A DNA stretch of 64,000 bases from contig NZ_WTVG02000037.1 of NCBI RefSeq assembly GCF_012910705.2, positions 62,001 to 126,000 on the forward strand, in the 5' to 3' direction. The notes under the pieces were generated by a model. The model was given only the letters and a program-made list of their open reading frames with translations, had not been told where the DNA came from and made no database searches. Below, piece after piece: positions 1 to 11,300 of the stretch (positions are counted from its first letter, which is position 1; every line of letters starts with the position of its first letter). Origin of the DNA: Aromatoleum anaerobium (GTDB lineage Bacteria > Pseudomonadota > Gammaproteobacteria > Burkholderiales > Rhodocyclaceae). The position numbers and the translations under genes are program-made.

Positions 1-211
1 GCCTCTTCCACGGGCATCAGCGCTTAACTCGCATGTCATGTCCGCCTCACCCATGGCGCGACCGGTGCGCCTGGGTCGAGGTCGGTTCACCCAGCGAACG
101 AGCCGATCACGCTGCAATCAGGCGGACTGGAGCGCCGCAGGACATGCCGCGCCAGCCCGGACGCCATGTCCATGTCACGGACGGGGCTGGAAGATGTTCA
201 GCGGATGACGA

Positions 212-676
212 TCATTTTCCGGTGGATTTACCCGTCGGCTTCGGCATCCGCTCCATCATCATCTGCATCATGTCCATGCGCCGCTCCATCTGGTGCATGC
301 GGTTGGTGATGGCTTCGGTCGATGCGGCGCCCGTGCCCGGAGCCATCATCATTCCCATCCCCTGCATCATGCCCATGTCACCCATCATCGGGCAGCCCAT
401 CTGGCCCCTCGCCATCTGCTGGCCCAGCATCATGTTTTCACGCATGGTCTGCATGTGCTCCATCAGCAGTTTCTGCCGCTCCTCGGGATCCTTGGCTGCG
501 GCCACGGCCTCGAGTTGCGACTGCATCTTGCTCGTGTTGTCCCGCATCTTCTGCACCGTCGTTTCGGGCGTCGGGGCGGAGACGGCCGCGGGTTGGTCGG
601 GGTGGTGCGCATCGTCGGCGTAGGCGGGAAGGGCCGCGACCAGGGATATCGCGACTGCAGTCAGGATCGTTTTCAT
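212..676 (-). CDS. Methionine-rich exported protein, probable copper/silver-binding
   Basis: Exported protein of 154 residues. Residues 1-20 look like a Sec signal peptide ending PAYA, and the mature protein is dominated by methionine from about residue 70 on, with clusters such as MGCPMMGDMGMMQGM. Methionine clusters of this kind in periplasmic proteins typically bind Cu(I) or Ag(I), so a periplasmic metal sponge or chaperone is inferred; I do not recognise a named family. The middle (about residues 40-80) looks helical and charged. A motif 172-188 bp upstream of the start matches one upstream of cusF, which suggests joint copper control. The gene stands alone, apart from the toxin-antitoxin pair upstream. 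Confidence 0.8.
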   Translation of the reverse strand: MKTILTAVAISLVAALPAYADDAHHPDQPAAVSAPTPETTVQKMRDNTSKMQSQLEAVAAAKDPEERQKLLMEHMQTMRENMMLGQQMARGQMGCPMMGDMGMMQGMGMMMAPGTGAASTEAITNRMHQMERRMDMMQMMMERMPKPTGKSTGK

Positions 677-847
677 GATTTGTCTCCTAAGTCGGCGTAG
701 CCGGAACCAGACAGGGAACTTGCGCAGGCCGGGTCAGACCGTTCGGCCGTTGCGTGGGCTGGAGGGTGATGCAAGTGCATGCTGCGCTCCCCGTGCTGAA
801 GATGAATTCATCATAGCCCGCGCCGGTCGACAGGAGGCTGACGCGAA

Positions 848-864
848 GATTACATTTCGGTCAT
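848..864 (-). promoter_or_regulatory. cop-box-like motif upstream of the Met-rich gene
   Basis: On the plus strand this reads GATTACATTTCGGTCAT; its reverse complement follows the pattern TGACC-n4-TGTAATC. It is preceded by GGAGGCTGACG (835-844), exactly as at the related site upstream of cusF (14955-14971). From memory, the CopR-type cop box of pseudomonads has the form CTGACA-n-TGTAATC. Control by a CopRS/CusRS two-component system is inferred; no such regulator is encoded in the window. Confidence 0.5.
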
Positions 865-929
865 CCTGACGCAGGGGGCGCAGGTGGAACGATATCGGCA
901 TGTTCGACCTGGATCCGCGCGGGGCAGGT

Positions 930-1328
930 TCAGCGCCAGTTTTCCACCACCAGCCCGCCGACCCGCGCGAATTCGCTGACATTGGACGTCACCACGATCA
1001 GGCCGCGGGCAAGGGCGCAGCCGGCGATCAGCACGTCGTAGGCACCGATCGGCTGTCCCTGACGCTGCAGTGCGGCGCGAATACCGGCCGCCGCCTGTGC
1101 GTCGGCGTCATCGAACGGGAAGGTCGTGATCGAGCCGAGAAAAGCGTCGATGACCGGCGCGAGTCTTCTGGCGCGCTCCGGGTTGAGCCTCAGCCCGAAT
1201 TCGAGTTCCATGCGCGTGACGCTGGAAATGCCGATCAGAGTCGGCGCGGTAGCCTTGATGCGCGCCAGCACGCCCGGCTGTCCCTTGACGAAGTCGCTGA
1301 CCGTGCAGGTGTCGAGCAGGTACTTCAT
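930..1328 (-). CDS. vapC: VapC-type PIN-domain toxin
   Basis: PIN-domain endoribonuclease of 132 residues, the normal length for VapC/FitB toxins, which cleave RNA until bound by their antitoxin. The acidic metal-binding residues are in the expected places: D6 in LLDTCTVSDF, E41 in TRMELEFG and D98 in IGAYDVLIAG, followed by the C-terminal VVTSNVSEF strand-loop. Its start overlaps the stop of the antitoxin gene by four bases (ATGA), so the two are translationally coupled. The closest recognisable type is the FitB/VapC group. Confidence is high for the family; the RNA target is unknown. Confidence 0.87.
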   Translation of the reverse strand: MKYLLDTCTVSDFVKGQPGVLARIKATAPTLIGISSVTRMELEFGLRLNPERARRLAPVIDAFLGSITTFPFDDADAQAAAGIRAALQRQGQPIGAYDVLIAGCALARGLIVVTSNVSEFARVGGLVVENWR

Positions 1329-1561
1329 GCCAGCGGATCCGTCAGCGGCGGTTTCAGCGTGCTGCGGCCGGCTTCCAGGGGCGGCATGTCGGCCACGCCC
1401 TCGAAGCCAAGCACTTCATCGGGCCACTGCGGCGTGCCATGCCGCGCGAGCCACTCGCTCACTGCCTTGCGGATCAGCGCGTTCTTCGTTTCCCCGGTAC
1501 GTTCGGCCGCGGCAACGAGCTGCCGGCCGGTCTGGTCGTCGAGGTAGATGTTGAAGTTCAT
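1325..1561 (-). CDS. vapB: VapB-type antitoxin, ribbon-helix-helix
   Basis: Antitoxin of 78 residues. The N-terminus MNFNIYLDDQTGRQL and the helix NALIRKAVSEWLARHG match a ribbon-helix-helix DNA-binding domain; the C-terminal ~30 residues are proline-rich and would wrap the toxin. The start at 1561 is preferred over an upstream in-frame codon at 1585 because it begins directly at the predicted beta strand and because the palindromic operator would otherwise lie inside the leader. The pair is expected to repress itself through that operator. Confidence 0.82.
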   Translation of the reverse strand: MNFNIYLDDQTGRQLVAAAERTGETKNALIRKAVSEWLARHGTPQWPDEVLGFEGVADMPPLEAGRSTLKPPLTDPLA

Positions 1562-1578
1562 GACGTTTCCCGATGAAT

Positions 1579-1598
1579 ATAACATGTTCAGATGTTAT
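1579..1598. promoter_or_regulatory. Palindromic operator of the vapBC pair
   Basis: Perfect inverted repeat ATAACAT-GTTCAG-ATGTTAT, 18 bp upstream of the antitoxin start, in an AT-rich patch of otherwise GC-rich DNA. Its position fits the usual self-repression of ribbon-helix-helix antitoxin operons. Confidence 0.6.
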
Positions 1599-1729
1599 GT
1601 TCGCTGGGGGGAAGAATCAAGCTTTCCACCGGAAAAACGCAGCGACGAATCCGGCTGTCGGCCATGCGCGGTAGCGGCAGGTTTGTCGTAGCCGCGCGAA
1701 GCTTCGACCGCCGGTCCCGGCTCGCGTCC

Positions 1730-2122
1730 TTACTTGATCGCGAAGCGCGCCGTCGCCGGCGCCTTGCCCGCCAGCGTGACCACCGCGACGGCCTTGGTGC
1801 CGGGGGCGACCTTGAACGTGCCTTTCGCTTCGAGCTTGTTGTCGCCGGCGGGCGCGAGGCTGGCTTCGCTCTTTTCGGCGCCGCTCAGCAGCGTGACTTT
1901 CGCGGTCGCGCCGGTCGTGTCGATCTTCCGGCCGTGGTCATCGAGGTAGAGGCTCAGCGTGTCGGGCGTCGCGACGAGCTCATAGACGACTTCCTTCACT
2001 TCGACGACCGCTCCGCCGTGTTTCGGCGCGAGGTCGTGGCCGGCGCCGGCGAAGGCGGCCGGAGCGGACAGGATCGCGACGGCGGCGAGCAGGGTGGCGA
2101 GAGGGGCGGGCAGGGTCTTCAT
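1730..2122 (-). CDS. Small exported protein at the end of the RND efflux operon
   Basis: Protein of 130 residues with a clear signal peptide (residues 1-25, ending AAFA). The mature N-terminus AGAGHDLAPKHGG is rich in histidine, and the remainder alternates short hydrophobic strands (YELVATPDTLSLYLDD, AKVTLL, KAVAVVTLAG), which suggests a small beta-sandwich. It starts 28 bp after the stop of the RND pump gene and is the last gene of the czc-like set, so a periplasmic metal-binding accessory role is inferred. I do not recognise a named family. Confidence 0.75.
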   Translation of the reverse strand: MKTLPAPLATLLAAVAILSAPAAFAGAGHDLAPKHGGAVVEVKEVVYELVATPDTLSLYLDDHGRKIDTTGATAKVTLLSGAEKSEASLAPAGDNKLEAKGTFKVAPGTKAVAVVTLAGKAPATARFAIK

Positions 2123-2150
2123 GGTTTCTCCTTCGGGGTGGGGAGGGCGT

Positions 2151-5100
2151 TCACGGGGAACATCGGTACGCGTCCTGGCCCGCGTCGGCGACGAGGCGTT
2201 CGATCGGTTTGCGGCCGAAGAGCCACACCATCGCCGGCGTCAGGAAAGTGTCGAGCAGCGTCGAGCTGATCAGGCCGGAGAAGATCACGACCGCGACCGG
2301 ATGCAGGATCTCGGTGCCGGGCTGCTCGGCCTCGAACAGCAGCGGCGCGAGCGCGAACGCGGCGACGAGCGCGGTCATCAGTACCGGCGTCAGGCGTTCG
2401 AGCGAGCCGCGGATGAGCATCTGCTGGTCGAACTTCTCCTCCTCGAAGGCGCACAGGTTGATGTAGTGGCTGACCTTGAGGATGCCGTTGCGCGTCGAGA
2501 TGCCTGCCAGCGTGATGAAGCCGATCAGCGCGGCGACCGACAGCGGCTGGCCGGAGAGCCACAGGCCGATCACCGAGCCGACCAGCGCGAGCGGGATGTT
2601 CACCATGATCATCAGCGCAAGCGCGGTGCTGCGGTAGCGGCTGTAGAGCACGAGGAACACCATCGCCGCCGACACCAGCGACAGCAGGCCGATCAGGCGG
2701 CTCGATTCCTCCTGCGCCTCGAACTGCCCGCCGAGGTCGACGAAGTAGCCTTCCGGCAGCGGCGTGTCGGCGATCACGCCGCGGATGTCGGCGATGACGT
2801 CCGACAGCGGGCGCTGCGACGCATTGGCCGACAGCACGATGCGGCGCTTGCCGTCGTCGCGGCTGATCTGGTTCGGGCCGTCCGATTCGTCGATGTGCGC
2901 AAGTTTCGCGAGCGGCACGCGTCCGGCGGGCGTGTCGATCAGCACGTTGGCGAGGCCGCCGACCGAGCGCGCGGCATCCGGCAGGCGCAGCACCAGGTTG
3001 AACCGCCGGTTGCCTTCGATGACCTGCGTGATGCGCTCGCCGTCGACGAGCATCTTCAGCTCGGCGAGCAGCTTCGACGGCGGCAGGCCATAGGCTTCGG
3101 CGGCGTCGAAGTCGACGCGCACCTTGATCTGCGGCGTCAGCACCTGCTTTTCGATCTCGAGGTCGGCCAGGCCCTCGATACCGGCGAGCCGCCCGCGCAG
3201 CGCGTCGGCCTGCGCGCGCAGCGTGTCGAGATCGTCGCCGAAGATCTTGATCGCGATCTGCGCGCGCACGCCCGACAGCAGGTGGTCGATGCGGTGGCTG
3301 ATCGGCTGGCCGATGCCGATGTTCGCCGGCAGGCTCGCGAGCCGCGCCCGGATGTCGGCGTAGATGGGGTCCAGCGGGCGTTCGCTCGGCCCGAGGGCGA
3401 TGTCGAGCTCCGACGAATGCACGCCCTCGGCATGCTCGTCCATCTCGGCGCGGCCCGAGCGGCGGCCGACATGCACGACTTCGGGCACCTCGCGGATCGA
3501 GAGCTCCGCCTGCTGCGCGATGCGCACCGACTCGGTCAGCGTCGTGCCGGGGTTCAGCCGCAGGCCGACGAGCACCGTGCCTTCGTTGAACGGCGGCAGG
3601 AAGGTCGTCGGGAAGAACGGCACGAGCGCGAGCGCGGCGAGTACCGCGACGGCGGCGGCGGCGACGAGCAGCCGCGCATGCTCGAAGCCCCAGTGGAGCG
3701 CCTTCGCGTAGCGCGCCTTCAGCCACTGCACGAGCTTCGGCTCGCCGTGGTCGAGGCTCGTCATGCGCGGCAGCAGATAGAACGCCATCACCGGCGTCAG
3801 CGTCACCGACACCAGCATCGACGCGAGGATCGACGTGATGTACGCGACCCCGAGCGGCATGAACAGCCGGCCTTCGATACCCGGCAGCGCGAACAGCGGC
3901 ACGAACACCAGCACGATGATGAAGGTCGCATAGACGATCGCCGAGCGCACTTCCAGCGTCGCCTTGCCGATGACTTCCAGCGGGTTGAGCCGCGCGTGCC
4001 CTTCGGCGCCGCGCTGGCGGTCCTGCTTCAGGCGCCGCAGCACGTTCTCGACGCCGACGACCGCGTCATCGACGAGCTCGCCGATCGCGATCGCCAGGCC
4101 CCCGAGCGTCATCGTGTTGATCGACATGCCGAAGTAGCGGAACACCAGCACCGTCGTCAGGATCGAGGCCGGAATCGCGACGAGCGAGATCAGCGTCGTG
4201 CGCAGGTTGGCGAGGAACAGATACAGCACGACGGCGACGATCGCCGAAGCGGCGACGAGCTTGCCCTGCAGGTTGCCGATCGACGACTCGATGAAGTTCG
4301 CCTGGCGGAAAGTCACGCGTGGCGCGTCCATGCCGGCGGGCAGCGACTTCTTCAGCTCGCCGAGCGCCGCTTCGACTTCGCGCGTGAGCTTCACGGTGTC
4401 CGCGTCGGGCTGCTTCTGCACCGACAGGATCACCGCCGGCTGGCCGTTGAAGCCGGCGTCGCCGCGCTTGATCGCCGGCGCGAAGCTGACCGCGGCGACC
4501 TGCTTCAACAGGATGCTGCGCCCGTTGCGGGAGGCCACCGGCAGCCGTTCGAGATCGGCGAGCCGGGTCGTGTGGCCGATGTGGCGGATCAGGTATTCGC
4601 GCGCGTTGAGTTCGAGGAAGCCGCCGCTGGTGTTCGCCGAAAAACCCTTCAGCGCGCCCGCGATGTCGTCGACGCTGACGCCGAGCGCGGCCATGCGCGC
4701 GGTGTCGGGCTGCACCTGGTACTGGCGCACCTCGCCGCCGATCGGGATCACCTGGGCGATGCCGGGCACCGCCAGCAGCCGCGGGCGCAGCACGAAGTCG
4801 GCGTATTCGCGCGTCGCCATCGGGTCGATCCGCAAAGGGTCGATCGGCATCGCGATCAGCAGGATTTCGCCCATGATCGAGCTGATCGGCCCCATCGCCG
4901 CGTGCTCGATGCCGGCGGGGAGCTGGTCGCGCACGGTCGTGAAGCGCTCGTTGACGATCTGGCGCGCGCGGTAGATATCGACGCTCCAGTCGAAGCTGAC
5001 ATAGACGAAGGCGAGGCCGACCGACGACACCGAGCGCACCGCGCTCACGCCCGGCAGCCCGCTCATCGACACTTCGAGCGGGATCGTGATGAGCTGCTCG

Positions 5101-5282
5101 ACCTCTTCGGGCGCCATGCCGCCGGCTTCGATCTGCAGCGTCACCTGCGGCCGGTTCAGGTCGGGGAAAACGTCGACCGGCGTGCGCACGAGCGTGAGGC
5201 CGCCGTAGATCATCATGACCGCAGCGAGCGCGAGCACCATCAGGCGGTTGCGCAGGGATTGATGGACGAGCCAGTCGAACAT
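2151..5282 (-). CDS. Heavy-metal RND efflux pump, CzcA-like inner-membrane subunit (metal not Cu/Ag-type)
   Basis: Proton-driven inner-membrane RND transporter of 1043 residues, normal for CzcA/CusA proteins. The start [20 protein letters not shown] is the canonical RND N-terminus and has GAAGGG 7 bp before it; the open frame extends upstream without coding sense. The fourth transmembrane segment carries [14 protein letters not shown], with the acidic proton-relay residues but different from the CusA form (GAMVDAAIVMIEN). The three methionines that bind Cu(I) in CusA are absent: the region has [13 protein letters not shown] and [14 protein letters not shown] instead. The substrate is therefore probably another divalent metal. 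The gene lies 10 bp after its fusion-protein partner. Confidence 0.9.
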   Translation of the reverse strand: MFDWLVHQSLRNRLMVLALAAVMMIYGGLTLVRTPVDVFPDLNRPQVTLQIEAGGMAPEEVEQLITIPLEVSMSGLPGVSAVRSVSSVGLAFVYVSFDWSVDIYRARQIVNERFTTVRDQLPAGIEHAAMGPISSIMGEILLIAMPIDPLRIDPMATREYADFVLRPRLLAVPGIAQVIPIGGEVRQYQVQPDTARMAALGVSVDDIAGALKGFSANTSGGFLELNAREYLIRHIGHTTRLADLERLPVASRNGRSILLKQVAAVSFAPAIKRGDAGFNGQPAVILSVQKQPDADTVKLTREVEAALGELKKSLPAGMDAPRVTFRQANFIESSIGNLQGKLVAASAIVAVVLYLFLANLRTTLISLVAIPASILTTVLVFRYFGMSINTMTLGGLAIAIGELVDDAVVGVENVLRRLKQDRQRGAEGHARLNPLEVIGKATLEVRSAIVYATFIIVLVFVPLFALPGIEGRLFMPLGVAYITSILASMLVSVTLTPVMAFYLLPRMTSLDHGEPKLVQWLKARYAKALHWGFEHARLLVAAAAVAVLAALALVPFFPTTFLPPFNEGTVLVGLRLNPGTTLTESVRIAQQAELSIREVPEVVHVGRRSGRAEMDEHAEGVHSSELDIALGPSERPLDPIYADIRARLASLPANIGIGQPISHRIDHLLSGVRAQIAIKIFGDDLDTLRAQADALRGRLAGIEGLADLEIEKQVLTPQIKVRVDFDAAEAYGLPPSKLLAELKMLVDGERITQVIEGNRRFNLVLRLPDAARSVGGLANVLIDTPAGRVPLAKLAHIDESDGPNQISRDDGKRRIVLSANASQRPLSDVIADIRGVIADTPLPEGYFVDLGGQFEAQEESSRLIGLLSLVSAAMVFLVLYSRYRSTALALMIMVNIPLALVGSVIGLWLSGQPLSVAALIGFITLAGISTRNGILKVSHYINLCAFEEEKFDQQMLIRGSLERLTPVLMTALVAAFALAPLLFEAEQPGTEILHPVAVVIFSGLISSTLLDTFLTPAMVWLFGRKPIERLVADAGQDAYRCSP

Positions 5283-5292
5283 GCGGGGCCCT

Positions 5293-6432
5293 TCAGCGAA
5301 CCTGATTGACGAGCGGCGCGCCTTCGACGACGACGCGCTCGCCGGCAGCGAGCCCGGCGGTGACGGCCACGGTCGCGCCGTCGAGCGGGCGGTAGCGCAC
5401 CGTGCGCGGCGCGAAGCGCTCGGCCGTGCCATGCACCCAGACGATCTCCTGGTTCGCGGAGTTCTTGACCAGCGCTGCGCTCGGCACCGGGATGCCGTCG
5501 ATCTGTTCGCGTGTCTGCACGATGACCTGCAGCGGCTGGCCGACGGCGAGCGGCGGCGTGCTGCCGGGGACGGTGCGGAACAGTACCGGCAGGCTCTGAT
5601 CGCGCAGCGTGCTCCCGGCGCCGACCCATTCGAGCGGGAACGCGGTCCTGCCACCATCCACTGATGCGGACGCCTGGGCGACACCGACCGCCTGCGCGGC
5701 GTCGTGCGCGATCGCTTCGACCTGCAGCCGAGCGGGATCGACGATCTCGAACAGCAACTCGCGCGCCTCGACGACCTGCCCGGCGACGACGTGGCTCGCC
5801 GCGATGACGCCCGACACCGGCGCGACCAGCGTCTCGCTGCGGGCCAGGCTGCCGCCGATCGCCCCTAGCCGCTCGCCGAGGCTCTGCACGTCGATGCGCG
5901 CGGCGTCGATCTCCTTCTGCGGCACGCTGCCTTCGAGCTGCTGCAGGCGCTCGAGGCGCTTCTTCGCGATCTCGAGGGTGGCGCGCAGCTCGGCGGCCTG
6001 CGCGCTCTGCTCGGCGCGCTCGATCGGGCTCGCCGACGGGCGCACGACGGCGAGGACTTCGCCCCGGCGCACGGCCTGGCCGAGCACCGGCAGGCCGCGG
6101 GCGCCGGCCTCGATGCGCCCGTCGATCGTCGGCTGCACCTTGCCGCCGGCGTTCGGGTCCATGACGACGCGGCCGATCCACTGCCATGTCTGCGGCAGCG
6201 ACCGGGGCTCGGCGATCACGGTGCGCACCCCGAGCTGACGCTGCGCGCGCTTCGGCAGGAACACTGATCCGTCCGGCAGGCGCTTGGGCGCGTCGGCGGG
6301 GGCGACGAGCGGCGTCTCGTCGCCGTGGTCGTGGCCGGCGTCGGCGACGACCGCCCCCGGTACGAGGAAGGCGACGAGCGTGGCCGCCGCGACGAGCCCG
6401 CGCGCGGCAGGTGGACAATGCAAGGTATTCAT
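5293..6432 (-). CDS. RND efflux periplasmic adaptor subunit (CzcB-like)
   Basis: Membrane-fusion protein of 379 residues joining the RND pump to the outer-membrane channel. The start at 6432 ([12 protein letters not shown]) places a signal peptide at residues 1-30; an earlier in-frame start gives only Arg/Pro-rich sequence. The mature N-terminus has the His/Asp motif [10 protein letters not shown]. Lipoyl half-motifs are visible ([20 protein letters not shown], then [20 protein letters not shown]) around a coiled coil with [23 protein letters not shown]-type heptads. It sits between a small His-rich gene and the pump gene in one operon. Confidence 0.87.
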   Translation of the reverse strand: MNTLHCPPAARGLVAAATLVAFLVPGAVVADAGHDHGDETPLVAPADAPKRLPDGSVFLPKRAQRQLGVRTVIAEPRSLPQTWQWIGRVVMDPNAGGKVQPTIDGRIEAGARGLPVLGQAVRRGEVLAVVRPSASPIERAEQSAQAAELRATLEIAKKRLERLQQLEGSVPQKEIDAARIDVQSLGERLGAIGGSLARSETLVAPVSGVIAASHVVAGQVVEARELLFEIVDPARLQVEAIAHDAAQAVGVAQASASVDGGRTAFPLEWVGAGSTLRDQSLPVLFRTVPGSTPPLAVGQPLQVIVQTREQIDGIPVPSAALVKNSANQEIVWVHGTAERFAPRTVRYRPLDGATVAVTAGLAAGERVVVEGAPLVNQVR

Positions 6433-6452
6433 CAAGGATCCGTTCGAAGGGT

Positions 6453-7025
6453 TCACGCGCCCGGGCGCGGGCGGCGTTGCAGGCGGGCGCGCACGCCCAG
6501 GCCGAGCGTGACGAGCGCGAGCACGCCGCCTGCGCCCCACAGCAGGCGCTCGCGGAGCGACGCGCTGCCGGTGGCCGCGTCGACCGCCGGCGCTGCCACC
6601 ACCAGATCGGCCGCGAGCAGGTCCACGTCGTCACCGGCGCTGACCGTGAGCATCACCGGATACGTCCCGGGCGCCGCGAACGGCGTGTCGCCGAAGCGGT
6701 AGCTGCCCGCCTCCACCGGCTCGCCGACGCTCCGGTAGCTGCCGGATTCGAGCTCGACGCGGGCCCCGGCCACCGGGGCGTTCGTCGCGTAGTCGTCGAG
6801 CGTCAGCGCGAGCTCGCCGCCGCGCAGCGTGCCGACGACTTCGAACAGATCCGAGTGCGCCTCGAAGCGCGGCAGCGCCGCGCCGCTCGTGACGATCGGC
6901 GCCTCGTCGTGATCGTGGCCGCCCTCGTGGCCGGGGCCTGCCAGCGCCGGCGCGGCGAGGCCGACGGCGAGCGCCAGCGCGAGTCGGCGAACGAAGCCGG
7001 GAACGGTGCGGAAGAAGGGATTCAA
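6453..7025 (-). CDS. His-rich exported protein between the czcC- and czcB-like genes
   Basis: Protein of 190 residues started by TTG, which overlaps the stop of the outer-membrane gene (TTGA), so it is translationally coupled. It has a signal peptide (about residues 1-26, FVRRLALALAVGLAAPALA), a histidine-rich mature start (GPGHEGGHDHDEAP), a predicted beta-sandwich of about 120 residues (LTLDDYATNAPVAGARVELE, GTYPVMLTVSAGD) and one C-terminal transmembrane helix (LLWGAGGVLALVTLGLGV) followed by basic residues. It is probably a membrane-anchored periplasmic metal-binding accessory of the RND system. Proteins of this shape occur in czcCBA-like operons; I cannot name it. Confidence 0.75.
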   Translation of the reverse strand: MNPFFRTVPGFVRRLALALAVGLAAPALAGPGHEGGHDHDEAPIVTSGAALPRFEAHSDLFEVVGTLRGGELALTLDDYATNAPVAGARVELESGSYRSVGEPVEAGSYRFGDTPFAAPGTYPVMLTVSAGDDVDLLAADLVVAAPAVDAATGSASLRERLLWGAGGVLALVTLGLGVRARLQRRPRPGA

Positions 7026-8347
7026 GGCAATAATCCGTAAGCTTGTCGGAGCCGGGACGCGGCGCGCCCGGTTTCGAGGCGCGCACGGGCGAGCGCGAGC
7101 TGCGCGTTGAAATGGTCGTTCTCGGCCCGCAGCCGCGCCGGCAGGTCGATCTCGCCGAGGTCGAACGCTTTCGCGAGAAGTTGCCGGGTGTCCGCGGCAA
7201 GCCGTGCGTGCTCGGCGCTGAAACGCTCGGCATCGCGCGCGCGGTCGAGCTCGGCGCGCGCGATGTCGATGCCGGCCAGCACGCGCTCGCGCTGCAGCGC
7301 CGCCCCGCTTTCGGCTTCGACGAGCTCGGCGTTCGCTGCGGCGATGCGGGGTCGGTTGCGCGCGTCGGTGCCGAACGGCACCCGGATGCCGACGGTGGTC
7401 GTCGTCGCGTAGCGCGCGCCGAATTCGCCGCGCTCGCGCGTCACGCCGAGGATCAGCTCGGGCGCGTCGCGCGTGTCGGCGCTCGCGTGGCGCAGCCGGT
7501 TGCGCGCGACGGCCGTGGTCTGCCGCAACTCGACGAGCCCGGCATGGTGATCGACGTCGGCCGCGGCGGGCTCGGGCTCCTGCCCGACCGGCGGCGCGGT
7601 GAGCCCGGTCAGCGCGGCGTACAGGCGCTCTTCGCGCCGCAGCCCCGCCTGGGCCCGAGCGAGCGCGGCGCGCGCCTGCTGGACCGCGGCCTGCGCGTTG
7701 TTCGCATCGACCCGCGCAAGGTCGCCCGCCGCCACGCGCCGCGCGACGTCGGCGGCCAGCGCTTCGGCTTCGCCGACGCGGCGCTCGTCGGCGTCGGCTT
7801 CGCTCGCCGCCAGACGCAGTGACCAGATCGCCTCGCGTACTTCGCCGGCGATCTCGAGCCGGGCGCGTACGAGCCGGGCTTCGAGCGCGTCGCCTTCGGC
7901 GTCGGCGAGCGCCACGGCCGCCGTGCGGGTGCCGGGCAGCCATAGCGGCACCTCGAGTTCCGCTTCGATCTCGCGCGCGCCTTCGTCACGGTTCAGTTCG
8001 TCGGAGCGCCGGGTCAGGGTCAGCGCAGGCGGCTCCGGGGTCCAGCTCGCCGCGGCGCCGCGCCGCGCGGCCTGTTCGTCGCGGCGGGTGCCCGCGGCGC
8101 GGGCGTTCACGCTGCGCGACCATGCCGCCTCGACGGCCTGACGGAGCGTCGGCAGCGGCGCCGCATCCGGCGGCTGCGCCGAGGTCCCGCCCGCGGGGGC
8201 GAGGGCGAGCAGCAACAGCGTGCCGGCGGCGAACATCGTTCGGGAAATCGCCGACCGCGGCGGGTTAAGGTTAAGGACCCCGGAGCTCCGAGCGTGAAAA
8301 CGGCAGCGGAAAAAGTCGACCGGCGTGCCGTGCAGCTTCGCGTTCAT
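7022..8347 (-). CDS. Outer-membrane efflux protein, TolC/CzcC family
   Basis: Channel subunit of the czc-like pump, 441 residues from the start at 8347. The body (from about residue 60) shows the two OEP repeats, with long Ala/Glu/Arg-rich helices. Two starts are possible. The one at 8347 overlaps the cusA stop (ATGA), which argues for coupling, but leaves about 37 residues ahead of the hydrophobic signal MFAAGTLLLLALAPAGG. The one at 8236 begins exactly at that signal but lacks a convincing ribosome site. The assignment to the channel family is secure; the start is not. Confidence 0.85.
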   Translation of the reverse strand: MNAKLHGTPVDFFRCRFHARSSGVLNLNPPRSAISRTMFAAGTLLLLALAPAGGTSAQPPDAAPLPTLRQAVEAAWSRSVNARAAGTRRDEQAARRGAAASWTPEPPALTLTRRSDELNRDEGAREIEAELEVPLWLPGTRTAAVALADAEGDALEARLVRARLEIAGEVREAIWSLRLAASEADADERRVGEAEALAADVARRVAAGDLARVDANNAQAAVQQARAALARAQAGLRREERLYAALTGLTAPPVGQEPEPAAADVDHHAGLVELRQTTAVARNRLRHASADTRDAPELILGVTRERGEFGARYATTTTVGIRVPFGTDARNRPRIAAANAELVEAESGAALQRERVLAGIDIARAELDRARDAERFSAEHARLAADTRQLLAKAFDLGEIDLPARLRAENDHFNAQLALARARLETGRAASRLRQAYGLLP

Positions 8348-11300
8348 CGGCTCGTCACCGCCGGTGCCGCGACCGGTGCGCCCGCACCGGATTGCAGCTC
8401 CCGCCGCAGCTGCCACTGCTTGACGAGCGCATACAGCGCGGGGATCACGCCGAGCGTCAGCACCGTCGACGAGATCATGCCGCCGACCATCGGCGCGGCG
8501 ATGCGGCTCATGACTTCGGAGCCGGTGCCCGTGCCCCACATGATCGGCAGCAGGCCCGCCATGATCGCGATGACCGTCATCATCTTCGGCCGCACCCGCT
8601 CGACCGCGCCTTCCATGATCGCTTCGTAAAGATCGGCGACCGTCGGCTCGCGGCCTTCGGCGAGCCGTTTCGCGCGGATCGCTTCCCAAGCGTGATCGAG
8701 GTAGATCAGCATCACGACGCCGGTTTCGGCCGCGACGCCGGCGAGCGCGATGAAGCCGACCGCGACCGCGACGCTCATCTGGTAGCCGAGCCACCACATC
8801 AGCCACACGCCGCCGACCAGCGCGAACGGCACCGACAGCATCACGATCAAGGTCTCGGTCAGGCGCCGGAAGTTCAGGTACAGCAGCACGAAGATCAGCC
8901 CGAGCGTCAGCGGCAGCACGACCTTCATCTTCTCCTTCGCGCGCTCCATGTACTCGAACTGGCCGCTCCAGGTCGCGTAGTAACCGGGCGGGAACGTCAC
9001 CTCTCCGGCGACCGCCTGCTGCGCGCGCTTGACGAATGCGCCGAGGTCGGCGTCGCGCGTGTCGACGTATACGTACGCGGCGAGCAGCGCGTTCTCGGTG
9101 CGGATGCCGGGCGAGCCGCGCGTGAGCCGCACGTCGGCGAGCTGGCCGAGCGGGATCGGGCCGCTCGTCGTCGGCACGTACACTTCGGCCGCGATGCGCT
9201 GCGGGTCGTCGCGCAGGCCGCGCGGGTAGCGCACCGTGACGTTGTAGCGTTCAAGCCCTTCGACCGCAGTCGTGACCATGTCGCCGCCGAGCGCGGTCGC
9301 GACGACTTCCTGCAACGCATTGACCGTCAGCCCGTAGCGCGCGAGCTGGTCACGGCGCGGCACGATGTCGAGGTAGTAGCCGCCGCTGACGCGCTCGGCA
9401 TATGCGCTGGACGCGCCCGGGACGTTGCGCACCGCGGCTTCGACCTGTTTGGCGACCTGCTCGATCGTCGCCAGATCGTTGCCGAACACCTTGACGCCGA
9501 TCGGCGTGCGGATGCCGGTCGCGAGCATGTCGAGGCGCGCCTTGATCGGCATCGTCCAGGAGTTCGCGACGCCGGGGAATTTCAGCGCTGCGTCCATCTC
9601 GGCGATCAGCCTGTCGGTCGTCATGCCTGGCCGCCAGTCGGTCTGCGGCTTGAGGTTTACGACCGTCTCGAACATCTCTAGCGGCGCCGGGTCGGTCGCC
9701 GACAGCGCGCGCCCGGCCTTGCCGTAGACCGATTCGACTTCGGGGAAAGTCTTGATGATGCGGTTGGTCGTCGCCAAGAGGCGCCCGGCTTCGGTCACCG
9801 ACATGCCGGGCAGCGCCGCTGGCATGTAGAAGAGGGTGCCTTCGTTCAGGGTCGGCATGAACTCGGAGCCGAGCTGGCGCGCCGGGAACACCGTCACGGC
9901 CATCGCCGCCACCGCGGCGACGAGCGTCAGCACTTTGTGTCGCATCACGCCGCGGATGATCGGCCGGTAGACCCAGATCAGGAAGCGGTTCACCGGGTTC
10001 TTCGCCTCGGGCAGGATGCGCCCGCGCACGAAGAACAGCATCAGCACCGGCACCAGCGTCACCGACAGGATCGCCGCGCCCGCCATCGCGAAAGTCTTTG
10101 TGAACGCGAGCGGCGAGAACATCCGGCCTTCCTGCCCTTCGAGCGTGAACACCGGCAGGAACGACACGGTGATGATCAGCAGCGAGAAGAACAGCGCCGG
10201 CCCGACTTCCTTGCACGCGCGGATGATCGTGTGCGTACGGTCGGCCTGTGTCGCGCCCTCCGGCAGATGTTCGAGGCGCTTGTGCGCGTTCTCGATCATG
10301 ACGATCGCGGCATCGACCATCGCGCCGATCGCGATCGCGATGCCGCCGAGACTCATGATGTTCGAGCCCAGGTCGAGGAAACGCATCGCGATGAACGCGA
10401 TGAGGATGCCGAGCGGCAGCGTGATGATCGCGACGAACGCGCTCCTGACGTGCAGCAGGAAAATCACGCAGACTGCCGCGACGATCAGGCTCTCTTCGAG
10501 CAGCGTCCACTTCAGGTTCGCAATCGCGCGCTCGATCAGCGTCGAGCGGTCATAGACCGGCACGATCTCGGCGCCTTCGGGCAGGCCCGGCGCGATCTCG
10601 GCGATCTTCGCCTTGACGTTCGCGATGACGTCGAGCGCGTTCTGGCCGAAGCGCGCCATGACGATGCCGCTTGCCACTTCGCCTTCGCCGTTCAACTCCG
10701 CGATGCCACGGCGCTCGGCCGGCACGAGCTCGACGCGGCCGATGTCGGCGACGCGCACCGGCGTGCCGCCTTCGGTTTTGAGCACCAGGTTCGCGATGTC
10801 GTCGGCGCCGCGCAGATAGCCGCGGCCGCGCACCATGTATTCCTTCTCGGCCATCTCGACGACGCGCCCGCCGACGTCGCGGTTCGACTCGCGGATCACG
10901 CGGCTGACGTCGTCGAGCGCGAGGCCGAAGGTCGCGAGCCGGTGCGGGTCGACGGTGACCTGGTATTCGCGCACGAAGCCGCCGACGCTTGCGACTTCCG
11001 ACACGCCGCCGGCTTTCGTCAGCTGGTAGCGGATGTACCAGTCCTGCAGGCTCCTCGTCTCGGCGAGCGACAGGTTCTTGCCGGTCACCGCGTACTGATA
11101 GACCCAGCCGACACCGGTCGCATCCGGCCCGATCTGGGGTGCGACGCCCTGCGGCAGCCGGCCGGCGACCGACGACAGGTATTCGAGCACGCGCGAGCGC
11201 GCCCAGTAGATGTCGGTGCCGTCCTCGAAGATCACGTAGACGTAGGACGCACCGAACATCGAGAAGCCGCGCACGACTTTCGCACGCGGCACCGCGAGCA

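Noticed and set aside
1-211. Possible gene end at the left edge of the window
   Set aside because: Neither strand gives a frame with coding bias or a recognisable motif in the first 211 bases; nothing could be supported.
2094-5309. A 1071-codon plus-strand open frame opposite the RND pump gene
   Set aside because: Product is His/Arg/Asp-rich nonsense, a mirror of the high-GC codon use of the real minus-strand gene; no domains and no ribosome site.
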